A stretch of DNA of 41,160 nucleotides from Methylobacterium sp. E-065 (GTDB taxonomy: Bacteria > Pseudomonadota > Alphaproteobacteria > Rhizobiales > Beijerinckiaceae): positions 1 to 41,160 of the forward strand of contig NZ_JAKSYD010000300.1 of the NCBI RefSeq assembly GCF_022829605.1, written 5' to 3'. Under the pieces are notes generated by a model that was not told where the DNA came from, did no database searches, and saw nothing but the letters and a program-made list of their open reading frames with translations. Below, piece after piece: positions 23,663 through 31,630 of the stretch (within the stretch, counting starts at the first letter, position 1; the number at the start of each line of letters is the position of its first letter). The position numbers and the translations under genes were made by a program.

Positions 23663-24373
23663 GTGGAGAATCCGTTCGTCCGGAAATTGGAGCGGCATGT
23701 CCGCCTCGCGCCCGAGGATCGCGCGACCCTCGTGGGGCTCGCGCGCCAGAACATCCGCCACGTCGCGGGCCGCCAGGACATCGAGGGGCCGCACAGCGAT
23801 CCGTACCACACGCACCTGATCCTCGACGGCTGGGCCTGCCGCTACAAGCAGTTCCCGGATGGGCGGCGGGCGATCGTCGCCCTGCTCCTGCCGGGCGACC
23901 TGTGCGATCCGTTCGCGTTCCGCCGGGCGCGCATGGACCACGCCATCGGGGCGCTGACCCCCGTCACGGTCGCGCGGATCACCCCCGAGCAGATCGCCGA
24001 CGCGGTCCGCGGCCGACCCGCCATCGAGGAGGGCCTGTGGCGGGAGACGCTCGCCACCACGGCGATCCACCGCGAGTGGATCGCCAGCGTCGGGCGCCGC
24101 TCGGCGATCGAGCGGCTGGCGCACCTGTTCTGCGAGCTGCACCTGCGGCTCACCTGGGCGGGTCTGGCGGACGGGACCAGCCTGCCGATGCCGGTGACCC
24201 AGCCGGACCTCGCCGACGCCCTCGGCCAGACCAGCGTGCACATCAACCGCACCCTCAAGGAGCTGCGCAGCAGCGGCCTCGTCGTCCTGCGCAGCCGGCG
24301 CCTGACGATCCGCGACCTCGACGGCCTGCGGGAGCGGGGGCTGTTCGACCCGGCCTACCTGCTGCCGGCTTGA
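23663..24373 (+). CDS. Crp/Fnr-family transcriptional regulator
   Basis: A 236-residue regulator, read from GTG 23663, which has CGGAGG a few bases upstream. Residues about 10-125 form the cNMP-like jelly roll (LILDGWACRYKQFPDGRRAIVALLLPGDLCDPF). Residues about 175-225 are the winged helix (LPMPVTQPDLADALGQTSVHINRTLKELRSSGLVVLRSRRLTI), with the recognition helix at QTSVHINRTLKEL. There is no Cys cluster, so it is not an Fe-S Fnr. It lies 122 bases upstream of larC on the same strand and is a candidate regulator of the lar genes, by position only. Confidence 0.85.
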   Translation: MENPFVRKLERHVRLAPEDRATLVGLARQNIRHVAGRQDIEGPHSDPYHTHLILDGWACRYKQFPDGRRAIVALLLPGDLCDPFAFRRARMDHAIGALTPVTVARITPEQIADAVRGRPAIEEGLWRETLATTAIHREWIASVGRRSAIERLAHLFCELHLRLTWAGLADGTSLPMPVTQPDLADALGQTSVHINRTLKELRSSGLVVLRSRRLTIRDLDGLRERGLFDPAYLLPA

Positions 24374-24495
24374 ACGGCGCGGGCGATACGCCGCGGCACC
24401 GGTCGGCCGTGCGTCCCGCGGCAAACCTTGCCTTGGGGCCGATGCGGCCGATCTCAGCGGTTGGGCCCGATCCGTGGCAGGCCGACCGGCAGACG

Positions 24496-25755
24496 ATGCA
24501 CATTCATCTCGACGCACTCGGCGGCGTGGCCGGCGACATGTTCGCCGCCGCCCTGCTGGACGCCTTCCCCGAGCATCAGGACGGCGTGGGCGCGAGCATC
24601 CGGGCGGTCGATGCCCGCATCGCCTGCGCGCTGCACCCGCACAACGACGGCATCCTGCGCGGCGCGCGCTTTTCCGTCTCGGGACCCGGCGACGCGCCCG
24701 AACACCGGCCCGATCATGGCCACCATCATCACCCGCACCACGGCCACGATCACGGCCATGCGCACGATCACGGCCACCGGCCCTGGTCGGAGATCCGCGC
24801 CGCGCTGACGGAAGCGGATCTCGCGCCCGCGGTCCGGGCGCAGGCGCTCGGCATTTTCGGGCACCTCGCCGACGCGGAGGCCCGGGTGCACGGCATCGCG
24901 GTCGACGCGGTGGCGTTCCACGAGGTCGGGGCCTTCGATTCGATCGCCGACATCGTGGCCGCCGCCCACCTGATCGCCGCGCTGGAGGTCCGGAGCTGGA
25001 GCGTCTCGGCCCTGCCGCTCGGCTCCGGCCGGGTGAGGACCCAGCACGGCCCCCTCCCCGTCCCGGCGCCGGCTACCACGCTGCTGCTCGACGGCTTCTC
25101 CACCCTCGACGACGGCGTCCCCGGCGAGCGCGTCACGCCCACCGGCGCGGCGATCCTGCGCCATCTCTGCGGCGACGACCCTGTCCGGGGCCGGCCCCGG
25201 GGCATCCTCGGGCGCACCGGCATCGGCTTCGGCACGAAGGTGCTGCCGGGCCTGAGCAACTGCCTGCGCGCCCTGGTGCTGGAGGACGGCACCGCCGCCG
25301 CGCCGGGCCGGCGGGATCTGGCGGTGATCGCCTTCGAGATCGACGACCAGTCCGGCGAGGATCTCGCCATGGGTCTCGACTGCTTGCGCGCCGAGCCCGG
25401 GATCCTCGACGTCGTGCAGGCCCCGGTCCTCGGCAAGAAGGGCCGGATGATGGCCCATATCCAGGCCCTGGTGCGGCCGGAGAGCCTGGAGGCGGCAATC
25501 GCGGCCTGCTTCCGGGAGACCACCACGATCGGCCTGCGTTACCACCGGGTGGAGGGCGCGGTGCTGGATCGGGAATCCCATACGGTCGAACAGGCGGGCC
25601 GGCCGGTCCGGGTGAAGGTCGTGGACCGGCCGGGTGGGCGCACCGCCAAGGCCGAGGCCGACGACGCTCGCGACCACGCGGGCCACGCGGCCCGGGCGAG
25701 CCTGCGCCGCGAGGCCGAGCGCCTCGCCTTGAAGCAGGAGCAGGAGGAGCGGTGA
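24496..25755 (+). CDS. larC: Nickel pincer cofactor synthase LarC
   Basis: A 419-residue LarC in one uninterrupted frame (in some Firmicutes it is split by a programmed frameshift). It starts MHIHLDALGGVAGDMFAAALLDA, carries a His-rich loop (DHGHHHHPHHGHDHGHAHD) suited to Ni binding, then the conserved EVGAFDSIADIVAA, LPLGSGRVRTQHGPLPVPAPAT and TPTGAAILRHL, and a C-terminal half with ARLGKKGRMMAHIQALVRPE and ETTTIGLRYHRVE. LarC inserts nickel into the sulfur-bearing pyridinium ring to make the pincer cofactor of lactate racemase. Its stop overlaps the larE start (GTGA), so larC-larE-larB are translationally coupled. Confidence 0.93.
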   Translation: MHIHLDALGGVAGDMFAAALLDAFPEHQDGVGASIRAVDARIACALHPHNDGILRGARFSVSGPGDAPEHRPDHGHHHHPHHGHDHGHAHDHGHRPWSEIRAALTEADLAPAVRAQALGIFGHLADAEARVHGIAVDAVAFHEVGAFDSIADIVAAAHLIAALEVRSWSVSALPLGSGRVRTQHGPLPVPAPATTLLLDGFSTLDDGVPGERVTPTGAAILRHLCGDDPVRGRPRGILGRTGIGFGTKVLPGLSNCLRALVLEDGTAAAPGRRDLAVIAFEIDDQSGEDLAMGLDCLRAEPGILDVVQAPVLGKKGRMMAHIQALVRPESLEAAIAACFRETTTIGLRYHRVEGAVLDRESHTVEQAGRPVRVKVVDRPGGRTAKAEADDARDHAGHAARASLRREAERLALKQEQEER

Positions 25756-26576
25756 CGCGTCAGAAGAATCTCGAAGCGGTCCTCGCCGGGCTTGGGCCCG
25801 TGGCGGTGGCGGTGAGCGGCGGGGTCGACAGCCTGACGCTCGCCACCCTCGCCCACCGGGTGGCGCCGGGGGCGGCCCTGATGGTCCACGCGGTCTCGCC
25901 GGCGGTGCCCGGGGAGGCGACCGCCCGCGTGCGCGCCGAAGGCGCCCGCGAGGGCTGGGATCTGCGGGTGATCGAGGCCGGCGAGTTCGCCGACCCGGCC
26001 TATCGGGCGAACCCGGTCAACCGCTGCTTCTTCTGCAAGACCAATCTCTACGGTGCGGTCCGGGCCGTCACCGACCGGCAGATCCTGTCGGGCGCCAACC
26101 GCGACGACCTCGGCGAGTACCGCCCCGGCCTCGACGCCGCCCGGGAGCACGGCGTCCGCCATCCCTACGTGGAGGCCGGGTTCGACAAGGCCGCCGTCCG
26201 GGCGCTCGCCCGCGACCTCGGCCTCGGCGCGGTGGCGGAGCTGCCGGCGGCGCCCTGCCTGTCGAGCCGGGTCGAGACCGGCATCCCGATCGAGCCGGAG
26301 ATTTTGGGATTTATCCATTCCGTCGAGCAGTTGGTCGGCGGGGTGCTGGATACGGGTACGGATGCCAAGCGCGCGGTCCGCTGCCGGGTGCGCGCCGAGG
26401 GGGTGGTGGTGGAACTCGATCCCGGGAGCCTCGCGGCCCTCGACGCCGCAGGGCGCGAAACGCTCGGGGCCGGCATCCGGGCGCTCGCGCCGCCGCGTCT
26501 CGCCGGCCTTGTCCGCTTCGCCCCCTACCGGGTTGGCAGCGCCTTCCTGGTGCAGCAGGGAGAGGCCCGGTCGTGA
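25752..26576 (+). CDS. larE: LarE, ATP-dependent sulfur transferase of the nickel pincer pathway
   Basis: A 274-residue PP-loop protein with VAVSGGVDSLTLATLA (ATP-pyrophosphatase loop, Ser22-Ser27). It shows NRCFFCKTNLYGAV, ILSGANRDDLGEYRPGL and APCLSSRVETG, whose Cys lies where LarE proteins carry a sulfur-supplying Cys. LarE activates the dicarboxylated pyridinium mononucleotide with ATP and replaces carboxylate oxygens with sulfur. GTG 25752 overlaps the larC TGA, with GGAGGAGC just upstream. The C-terminal domain (VRCRVRAEGVVVELDPGSL) is complete. Confidence 0.92.
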   Translation: MTRQKNLEAVLAGLGPVAVAVSGGVDSLTLATLAHRVAPGAALMVHAVSPAVPGEATARVRAEGAREGWDLRVIEAGEFADPAYRANPVNRCFFCKTNLYGAVRAVTDRQILSGANRDDLGEYRPGLDAAREHGVRHPYVEAGFDKAAVRALARDLGLGAVAELPAAPCLSSRVETGIPIEPEILGFIHSVEQLVGGVLDTGTDAKRAVRCRVRAEGVVVELDPGSLAALDAAGRETLGAGIRALAPPRLAGLVRFAPYRVGSAFLVQQGEARS

Positions 26577-27313
26577 GCGTCACGGAAGAATTCACCCTCG
26601 ATTTCGCCCGGTCCGAGCGGATCGGGCTGGAGGAGGCGATCTTCTGCGCCGGCAAGAGCCCGGAGCAGATCGACGCGATCCTGGAGGCCGCCCGGGGGCG
26701 GGGCGCCTCGCTGCTCCTCACCCGCCTCGATCCGGAGAAGCGGGACCGGCTCAAAGCGCTCTCCGCCGAAGTGGACGCCGGTTCGGCGCAAGAGCGCGCA
26801 TCACAACAGAGGTCTGCGGCCGCACGGCTCGACTATTGCCCAGTCTCGCGCACGGCCGTGTTCGGCGATGCGCCGCGGGTCACCGGCCCGGCCCGGGTCG
26901 CCGTGGTGGCAGCCGGCACCTCGGATGTGCCTGTCGCCCGCGAGGCCCTGCGGGTGTTGGCCTATGCCGGGCGGGCGGCCTCGCTCTTCGCCGATGTCGG
27001 CGTCGCCGGCCTGTGGCGGCTGACCACGCGGATCGAGGAGATCCGGGCACATCCGGTGGTGATCGTCGCCGCCGGGATGGATGCGGCGCTGCCGAGCGTC
27101 GTCGGCGGCCTCGTGGCGGGGGCGGTGATCGCGGTCCCGACCTCCGTGGGCTACGGCGTCGCGGCCGGCGGGCGCGCCGCCCTCGATGCCGTGCTGGCGA
27201 GCTGCGCGCCCGGCATCACGGTGGTCAACATCGACAACGGCTACGGCGCCGCCTGCGCCGCCCTGCGCCTGCTCCACGCGGCAGGACGCCTCGCCGCGGA
27301 GACCGAACGATGA
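26573..27313 (+). CDS. larB: LarB, nicotinic acid adenine dinucleotide carboxylase/hydrolase
   Basis: A 246-residue LarB. The N-terminal part has EAIFCAGKSPEQIDAILE; the PurE-like carboxylase domain follows with VAVVAAGTSDVPVAREA, VVIVAAGMDAALPSVVGGLV and AVPTSVGYGVAAGG, ending VNIDNGYGAACAALRLL. LarB carboxylates C5 of the nicotinate ring of NaAD and hydrolyses it, the first step of the pathway. GTG 26573 overlaps the larE stop. Residues 69-79 are encoded by a copy of the 31-bp family B repeat and sit in the linker between the two parts, next to the conserved-looking LDYCPVSRTAVFG. Confidence 0.92.
   Translation: MSVTEEFTLDFARSERIGLEEAIFCAGKSPEQIDAILEAARGRGASLLLTRLDPEKRDRLKALSAEVDAGSAQERASQQRSAAARLDYCPVSRTAVFGDAPRVTGPARVAVVAAGTSDVPVAREALRVLAYAGRAASLFADVGVAGLWRLTTRIEEIRAHPVVIVAAGMDAALPSVVGGLVAGAVIAVPTSVGYGVAAGGRAALDAVLASCAPGITVVNIDNGYGAACAALRLLHAAGRLAAETER
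26777..26807 (-). repeat. 31-bp element within larB, family B copy 2
   Basis: The stretch matches copy 1 (1480-1510) read on the opposite strand at nearly all positions: CCGGTTCGGCGCAAGAGCG followed by CGCATCACAAC. Read in the larB frame it encodes residues 69-79. It is 31 bp, not a multiple of three, so it was either inserted with a compensating change or is a fortuitous resemblance that is long and near-identical. Confidence 0.75.
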
Positions 27314-27368
27314 CCCGGCCCGACGCATTACCTCCCCTCACCCCGACATTCGCGAACGGAGACAGCCG

Positions 27369-28493
27369 ATGGAACGCCGCAGCTTTCTACAGGGCGCCGT
27401 GCTCGGCGCAGGTCTTTCGGGCGCAAGCCTCGCGGGCGCCGGCAGCGCAGGTGCGGCCGTGAACGCCCCCGTTCTCCCCGGTAACCGCCCGCAGGACCCG
27501 GCCGACCTGCCCTTCGTCACCGATCCCGGCGAGCGCCGGGGCGAGATGCTCTATCGGACCTTCGGGAAGACGTCGGAAAAGATCTCCGCGATCGGCATGG
27601 GTGGGTTCCACCTCGGCAAGAGCGCCGTGACGGACGACGAGGCCACGCGGCTGATCCATGCCGGGATCGACCGCGGCATCACCTTCATGGACAATTGCTG
27701 GGACTACAACGACGGGCGCTCCGAGCTGCGCATGGGCGCGGCCCTGGCCCAGGGCGGCTACCGCGACAAAGTCTTCCTGATGTCCAAGATGGACGGGCGG
27801 ACCAAGGAAGAGGCGATCAAGCAGATCGACCAGTCGCTCCTGCGCCTGCGCACCGACCGGATCGACCTCGTCCAGCACCACGAGATCCTGCGCTACGACG
27901 ATCCCGACCGGGTCTTCGCCGAGGGCGGCGCCATGGAGGGGTTCCTGGAGGCCAAGAAGGCCGGCAAGCTGCGCTACATCGGCTTCACCGGCCACAAGGA
28001 CCCGCGCATCCATCTGCAGATGCTGGAGGTGGCGGCCGAGCGCGGCTTCCACTTCGATTCCGTGCAGATGCCCGTCAACGTGATGGACGCGCATTTCCGC
28101 TCGTTCAGCCACCTCGTGCTGCCGTATCTGGTGCAGAACGGCATCGCGCCGCTCGCCATGAAGACGTTTGGCGACGGGGTGATCCTGAAGGCGGACGCGC
28201 CGATCAAGCCGATCGAGTACCTGCACTTCTCGCTGAACCTGCCGGTCTCGGTGGTGATCACCGGCATTCAGAATCAGCGCGACCTCGACCAGGCCTTCGA
28301 GGCGGTGAAGACCTTCAAGCCGATGGACAAGGCCACGGTCGCCGAGCTGCTGTCGCGGTCGAAGCCCTACGCGTTGGAGGGCAAGTACGAGCTGTTCAAG
28401 ACGAGCGCGACCTTCGACGGCACCGCCAAGAACGCGGCGTGGCTGGGCGAGGACGTGCAGGGCGTGAAGAAGCTCGCGCCGACGATGGAGTAA
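27369..28493 (+). CDS. Tat-exported aldo/keto reductase
   Basis: A 374-residue aldo/keto reductase with a twin-arginine leader: MERRSFLQGAVLGAGLSGASL (RRSFL motif), cleaved near AGSAGA. The TIM barrel has the catalytic tetrad: Asp and Tyr in TFMDNCWDYNDGRSE, Lys in LMSKMDGRTK, His in DLVQHHEILRYDD. The NAD(P) site lies near PVSVVITGIQNQRDLDQA. Tat export means it folds with cofactor in the cytoplasm and works in the periplasm. It follows larB by 55 bases and may share its transcript; whether it acts with a nickel-pincer enzyme is open. Confidence 0.88.
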   Translation: MERRSFLQGAVLGAGLSGASLAGAGSAGAAVNAPVLPGNRPQDPADLPFVTDPGERRGEMLYRTFGKTSEKISAIGMGGFHLGKSAVTDDEATRLIHAGIDRGITFMDNCWDYNDGRSELRMGAALAQGGYRDKVFLMSKMDGRTKEEAIKQIDQSLLRLRTDRIDLVQHHEILRYDDPDRVFAEGGAMEGFLEAKKAGKLRYIGFTGHKDPRIHLQMLEVAAERGFHFDSVQMPVNVMDAHFRSFSHLVLPYLVQNGIAPLAMKTFGDGVILKADAPIKPIEYLHFSLNLPVSVVITGIQNQRDLDQAFEAVKTFKPMDKATVAELLSRSKPYALEGKYELFKTSATFDGTAKNAAWLGEDVQGVKKLAPTME

Positions 28494-28513
28494 GATGATT
28501 TCAGAACAGCGCG

Positions 28514-28545
28514 CTCTCCCTCCCCCGCAGTGGGGGGAGGGAGAG
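28514..28545. terminator. 13-bp stem terminator between converging genes
   Basis: CTCTCCCTCCCCC at 28514-28526 and GGGGGAGGGAGAG at 28533-28545 form a perfect stem with a 6-base loop. It sits between the aldo/keto reductase stop (28493) and the stop of the converging oxidoreductase gene (28556), so it can end both transcripts. Confidence 0.8.
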
Positions 28546-28555
28546 GTGTTGCATC

Positions 28556-30832
28556 TCACACCACATCCTCCAGCCGGATCGGCAGACTGCGGATCCGGCG
28601 GCCGGTGGCGTGGTGGACGGCGTTGGCGATGGCCGCGTTCACCCCGATGATGCCGAGCTCGCCCAGGCCCTTCAGGCCCAGCGCATCGACCTGATCGTCG
28701 GGATCGGGCACCAGCAGCGCCTCCATCTCCGGCGCGTCGGCCGCGGTGGGGACGAGGTACTCGGCCAAATCCGGGTTGCGATAGGCGGCGCCGTCCACCA
28801 CCGTCTCTTCGAGCAAAGCCGAGCCGAGCCCCCAGATCATCCCGCCCATGAGCTGGCTCTTGGCGGTCAGCGGGTTGAGGATGCGGCCCGCCGCGAAGGC
28901 GCCGGTCAGCCGCGCCACCCGGATCTCCCCGGTCTCGGCATGGATATGAACCTCGGCGAACTGCGCGCCGAAGCCCCAGGACACGGCCTTGCCGCCCCCG
29001 CCGAGGGTGAGCCCGATATGGCCGCCGCGCAGGCCCTGGAGCGCCTTCTCCCGGTCGCCCCCTGCGGGCACGAAGTCCGCGACGGTTTCGACGCCCGCGG
29101 GGCCGACCGCCTCGGCAAGCGCGATCCCGCGCCCGTCCGGGCTGACGAGACGACCGCCCGCGAGGCGAAGGCTGCCCGGATCCCGGCCGGCAAGGCCCCC
29201 ACCCTGCCCGGTCGCGGCCTGCGCCAGGGTCTCGCGGATCTGCCCGCAGCCGAGCGCCAGGGCGTTCATCAGGCTGGTGGTCGTGCTCGACCCGCCCGAG
29301 ATGCCGGCCGCCGGCAGGTCCGTGTCGCCGAGCCGGACCGTCACCCGCTCGACCGGCACGCCGAGCCCGTCCGCCGCGCCCATGGCAAGCAGCGTGGTGA
29401 TGCCGTTGCCGATCTCGTGGTGCGCGCAGGCCACCTCCGCCGACCCGTCCGGGCCGAGCCGGACCCGCATGGTCGCGGCGGCGATTTTTACGGGTCGCAC
29501 CGAGGTCGCGCAGCCGAGGCCGACCAGCCAGGGACCGTCGCGCATCGCGCCGGGGCGGGCTACCCGGCGCGCCCAGCCGAAGGCCTCTGCCCCGGCCTCG
29601 AAGCAGGCCATCAGCGGCCGGGTCGAGAACGGCTTTCCCGAGACCGGATCGACCGCCGTGTCGTTGCGCCGGCGCAGTTCGATCGGATCCATGTTCAACG
29701 CGACCGCCATCTCGTCGACGGCGCTCTCCAGGGCGAACAGGAACGGCACCTCCGGCGGCGCCCGCATCGGCCCCGGCGTGTTGCGGTCGACCCGCACGGC
29801 CCGCTCCTCGGTGCGGATGTTCGGGCAGGCGTAGAGGCTCGCGGTCACTTCCGCGCCCTCCATGACGAAGGGATCGAAGCGCGACGTCACGGTCTCGGCT
29901 TCGTGGACCAGGGCGGTGAACCGGCCCGACCTGTCGGCGCCGAGCCGGATCCTGTGGCGCGATTCCGGCCGGTAATTGGCGATGGTGAAGCAGTGCCGCC
30001 GGCTCGGCACCAGGGAGACCGGCCGGCCGAGGCGCCGGGCCGCCAGGGCGACCAGCGCGGTGTGCTGCGACAGCGCGAATTTCGAGCCGAAATGGCCGCC
30101 GATCAGGCCCGCCACCACCCGCACCTGCGCGGGATCGAGGCCGAGCTGCGCCGCGAGCCCGTGCTGGACGGCGCCGACATAGCGGGTCGGCTCGTGGACG
30201 GTGAGCCGGTCGCCGTCCCAGGCGGCCCGGGTGGTGAACAGCTCGATCGGGTTGTGGTGCTGGACCGGGGTCTCGTAGCGCGCCTCGACGCGGATAGCCG
30301 CCTCCGCCAAGCCGGCCTCGGCGTCGCCCCGTTCGATGTCCTCGTGCTGGGCTTTCAGGTCGGCGAGGCGCACGGTCTCGGCGCCGGGGGCGTCGAAGCC
30401 GCCGGCGGCGGGCTCCTCGGCGTAGAAGACCCGGACCGCACCGGCCGCCGCCTCGGCGGCCTCCAGGGTCTCGGCGACGACCAGCGCCACGATCTGGCCG
30501 GCATACGCCACCGTGTCGGAGTCGAGGGGCCGGTGCGAGCTGTTGGCGTAGCCGCCGGCCATCAGGTGCTTCACCGGGGCCACCGCGCCGGAAAACTCCC
30601 GGTGGGTGAAGAGGGCGAGCAGGCCCGGCACAGCGCGCGCGGCGTCGCAGTCGAACCCGGTGATCCGGCCCCGGGCGATGGTGCTGGTGACCAGGGCGGC
30701 GTGGGCGGTGTTCGTCTCCGGGCCGATGCGGTCGGAGCTGTAGAGGGCCCGGCCGGTGACCTTGTCGGGTCCCTCGACCCGGGTATGCGGCCGGCCGAGA
30801 TGGCCGTCGGTGTCCAGCGCGCCCGAATGCAT
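28556..30832 (-). CDS. Molybdopterin-binding aldehyde/xanthine oxidoreductase large subunit, orphan
   Basis: A 758-residue large subunit of the xanthine-dehydrogenase family (PaoC/YagR-like). It opens with PHTRVEGPDKVTGRALYSSD, has YETPVQHHNPIELFTTRAAW, VRVVAGLIGGHFGSK, DRNTPGPMRAPPEVPFLFALESAVDEMA and HHEIGNGITTLLAMGAADGLG (all molybdopterin-cytosine-dinucleotide contacts), and ends with the catalytic Glu725 in KGLGELGIIG. The ligand-binding segments look intact. The 2Fe-2S and FAD subunits normally lie immediately upstream; here a toxin-antitoxin pair occupies that side, so partners must be elsewhere or lost. There is no leader in this subunit. Confidence 0.9.
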   Translation of the reverse strand: MHSGALDTDGHLGRPHTRVEGPDKVTGRALYSSDRIGPETNTAHAALVTSTIARGRITGFDCDAARAVPGLLALFTHREFSGAVAPVKHLMAGGYANSSHRPLDSDTVAYAGQIVALVVAETLEAAEAAAGAVRVFYAEEPAAGGFDAPGAETVRLADLKAQHEDIERGDAEAGLAEAAIRVEARYETPVQHHNPIELFTTRAAWDGDRLTVHEPTRYVGAVQHGLAAQLGLDPAQVRVVAGLIGGHFGSKFALSQHTALVALAARRLGRPVSLVPSRRHCFTIANYRPESRHRIRLGADRSGRFTALVHEAETVTSRFDPFVMEGAEVTASLYACPNIRTEERAVRVDRNTPGPMRAPPEVPFLFALESAVDEMAVALNMDPIELRRRNDTAVDPVSGKPFSTRPLMACFEAGAEAFGWARRVARPGAMRDGPWLVGLGCATSVRPVKIAAATMRVRLGPDGSAEVACAHHEIGNGITTLLAMGAADGLGVPVERVTVRLGDTDLPAAGISGGSSTTTSLMNALALGCGQIRETLAQAATGQGGGLAGRDPGSLRLAGGRLVSPDGRGIALAEAVGPAGVETVADFVPAGGDREKALQGLRGGHIGLTLGGGGKAVSWGFGAQFAEVHIHAETGEIRVARLTGAFAAGRILNPLTAKSQLMGGMIWGLGSALLEETVVDGAAYRNPDLAEYLVPTAADAPEMEALLVPDPDDQVDALGLKGLGELGIIGVNAAIANAVHHATGRRIRSLPIRLEDVV

Positions 30833-30951
30833 GCCGCCCTCCCCATCCGCGGCCGTCGGGCCACCTGCAGGGAGGGAAGCGCCCCGGGGGCGGTTCGGCT
30901 CCCCGGGTGGGCCCGGGGGCGACAGGATGCAGCGGCCGCGCGACGGCGGGT

Positions 30952-31236
30952 CTACCCGTCGTGCCGGCCCGCCTTCACGGCCTCGGTCAGGATCGTGTTC
31001 ATCCGGGTCTGCCAGCCTCGCCCCGTCGCCTTGAACGCATCCACCGTTGTGGGATCGAGCCGGATCGTCACCGGCACCTTCGGGGTGGCGGCGGCGGGGC
31101 GTCCTGCCTTGCGGACGGAGGAGACGGCGGCGAATTCATCCGCAGTCAGAACGTCGCGCGCCGGGCGCATCTCCCGAAGCTCGGCCTCCGTCAGGACGGG
31201 GGCGTCCGAGTCGGTCAGGGGCGGCTTGCGAGCCAT
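30952..31236 (-). CDS. brnA: BrnA-family antitoxin
   Basis: A 94-residue protein ending VPVTIRLDPTTVDAFKATGRGWQTRMNTILTEAVKAG, the ribbon-helix-helix signature of BrnA. The N-terminal half (LTEAELREMRPARDVLTADEF) is the toxin-binding part. Its start overlaps the end of the brnT reading frame by 22 bases, giving coupled translation. BrnA neutralises BrnT and autorepresses the operon. The toxin-first order (brnT then brnA) is as usual for this type II system. Confidence 0.9.
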   Translation of the reverse strand: MARKPPLTDSDAPVLTEAELREMRPARDVLTADEFAAVSSVRKAGRPAAATPKVPVTIRLDPTTVDAFKATGRGWQTRMNTILTEAVKAGRHDG

Positions 31237-31502
31237 AGCGCGCGTTCCTTGCGGTGGGCGGGACGGAGGGAGATCACGCGGAAGCCGTCCGCAGTCGGCG
31301 TGAACACCAGCATGACGGTGCGGCGGTTGATCAGGCCGATCGCCTGGAATCGACGTTCCGGATAGGGAAACCGCGTATCCTGGCGGACCAACGCCGTGTC
31401 GAAATCGAAGCCCTCGGCCATCTCGAAGGGCATGCCGCGCTCGTCGGCGTTCCTTTGGCTCTTCGCCGGGTCGAAGGTGATCGGCACACGGCCTTGATAC
31501 AC
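31215..31502 (-). CDS. brnT: BrnT-family toxin (RNase)
   Basis: A 95-residue DUF497/BrnT toxin: ITFDPAKSQRNADERGMPFEMAEGFDF, PYPERRFQAIGLINRRTVMLVFTPTADGFRVISLRPAHRKER. BrnT is an RNase with the RelE-like fold; the catalytic residues of the family (an Arg, Tyr or His set in the RxISxRxAxxxER region) are represented by RVISLRPAHRKER. Upstream, an A+T-rich stretch with the TACGTA-type sequence near 31530-31540 could be the BrnA operator. Confidence 0.88.
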   Translation of the reverse strand: MYQGRVPITFDPAKSQRNADERGMPFEMAEGFDFDTALVRQDTRFPYPERRFQAIGLINRRTVMLVFTPTADGFRVISLRPAHRKERALWLASRP

Positions 31503-31630
31503 GCGCGCCGTACAGCCAGCAATAACTGTACGTACGAAAATTCACCGAAGAGTGGCGTCGGACCGATCGGCCTTTGCCTGTCGCGTGGTGTCAGCCGCGC
31601 TGATGACCCACCAGCGCGGCCGGGATCAGC

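Noticed and set aside
28496..28550. G/C-rich block as a small RNA gene
   Set aside because: Best explained as a bidirectional terminator between converging stops.
28610..31303. A long open frame antisense to the molybdenum hydroxylase subunit
   Set aside because: The conserved hydroxylase motifs are on the minus strand; the plus-strand translation is compositional noise.
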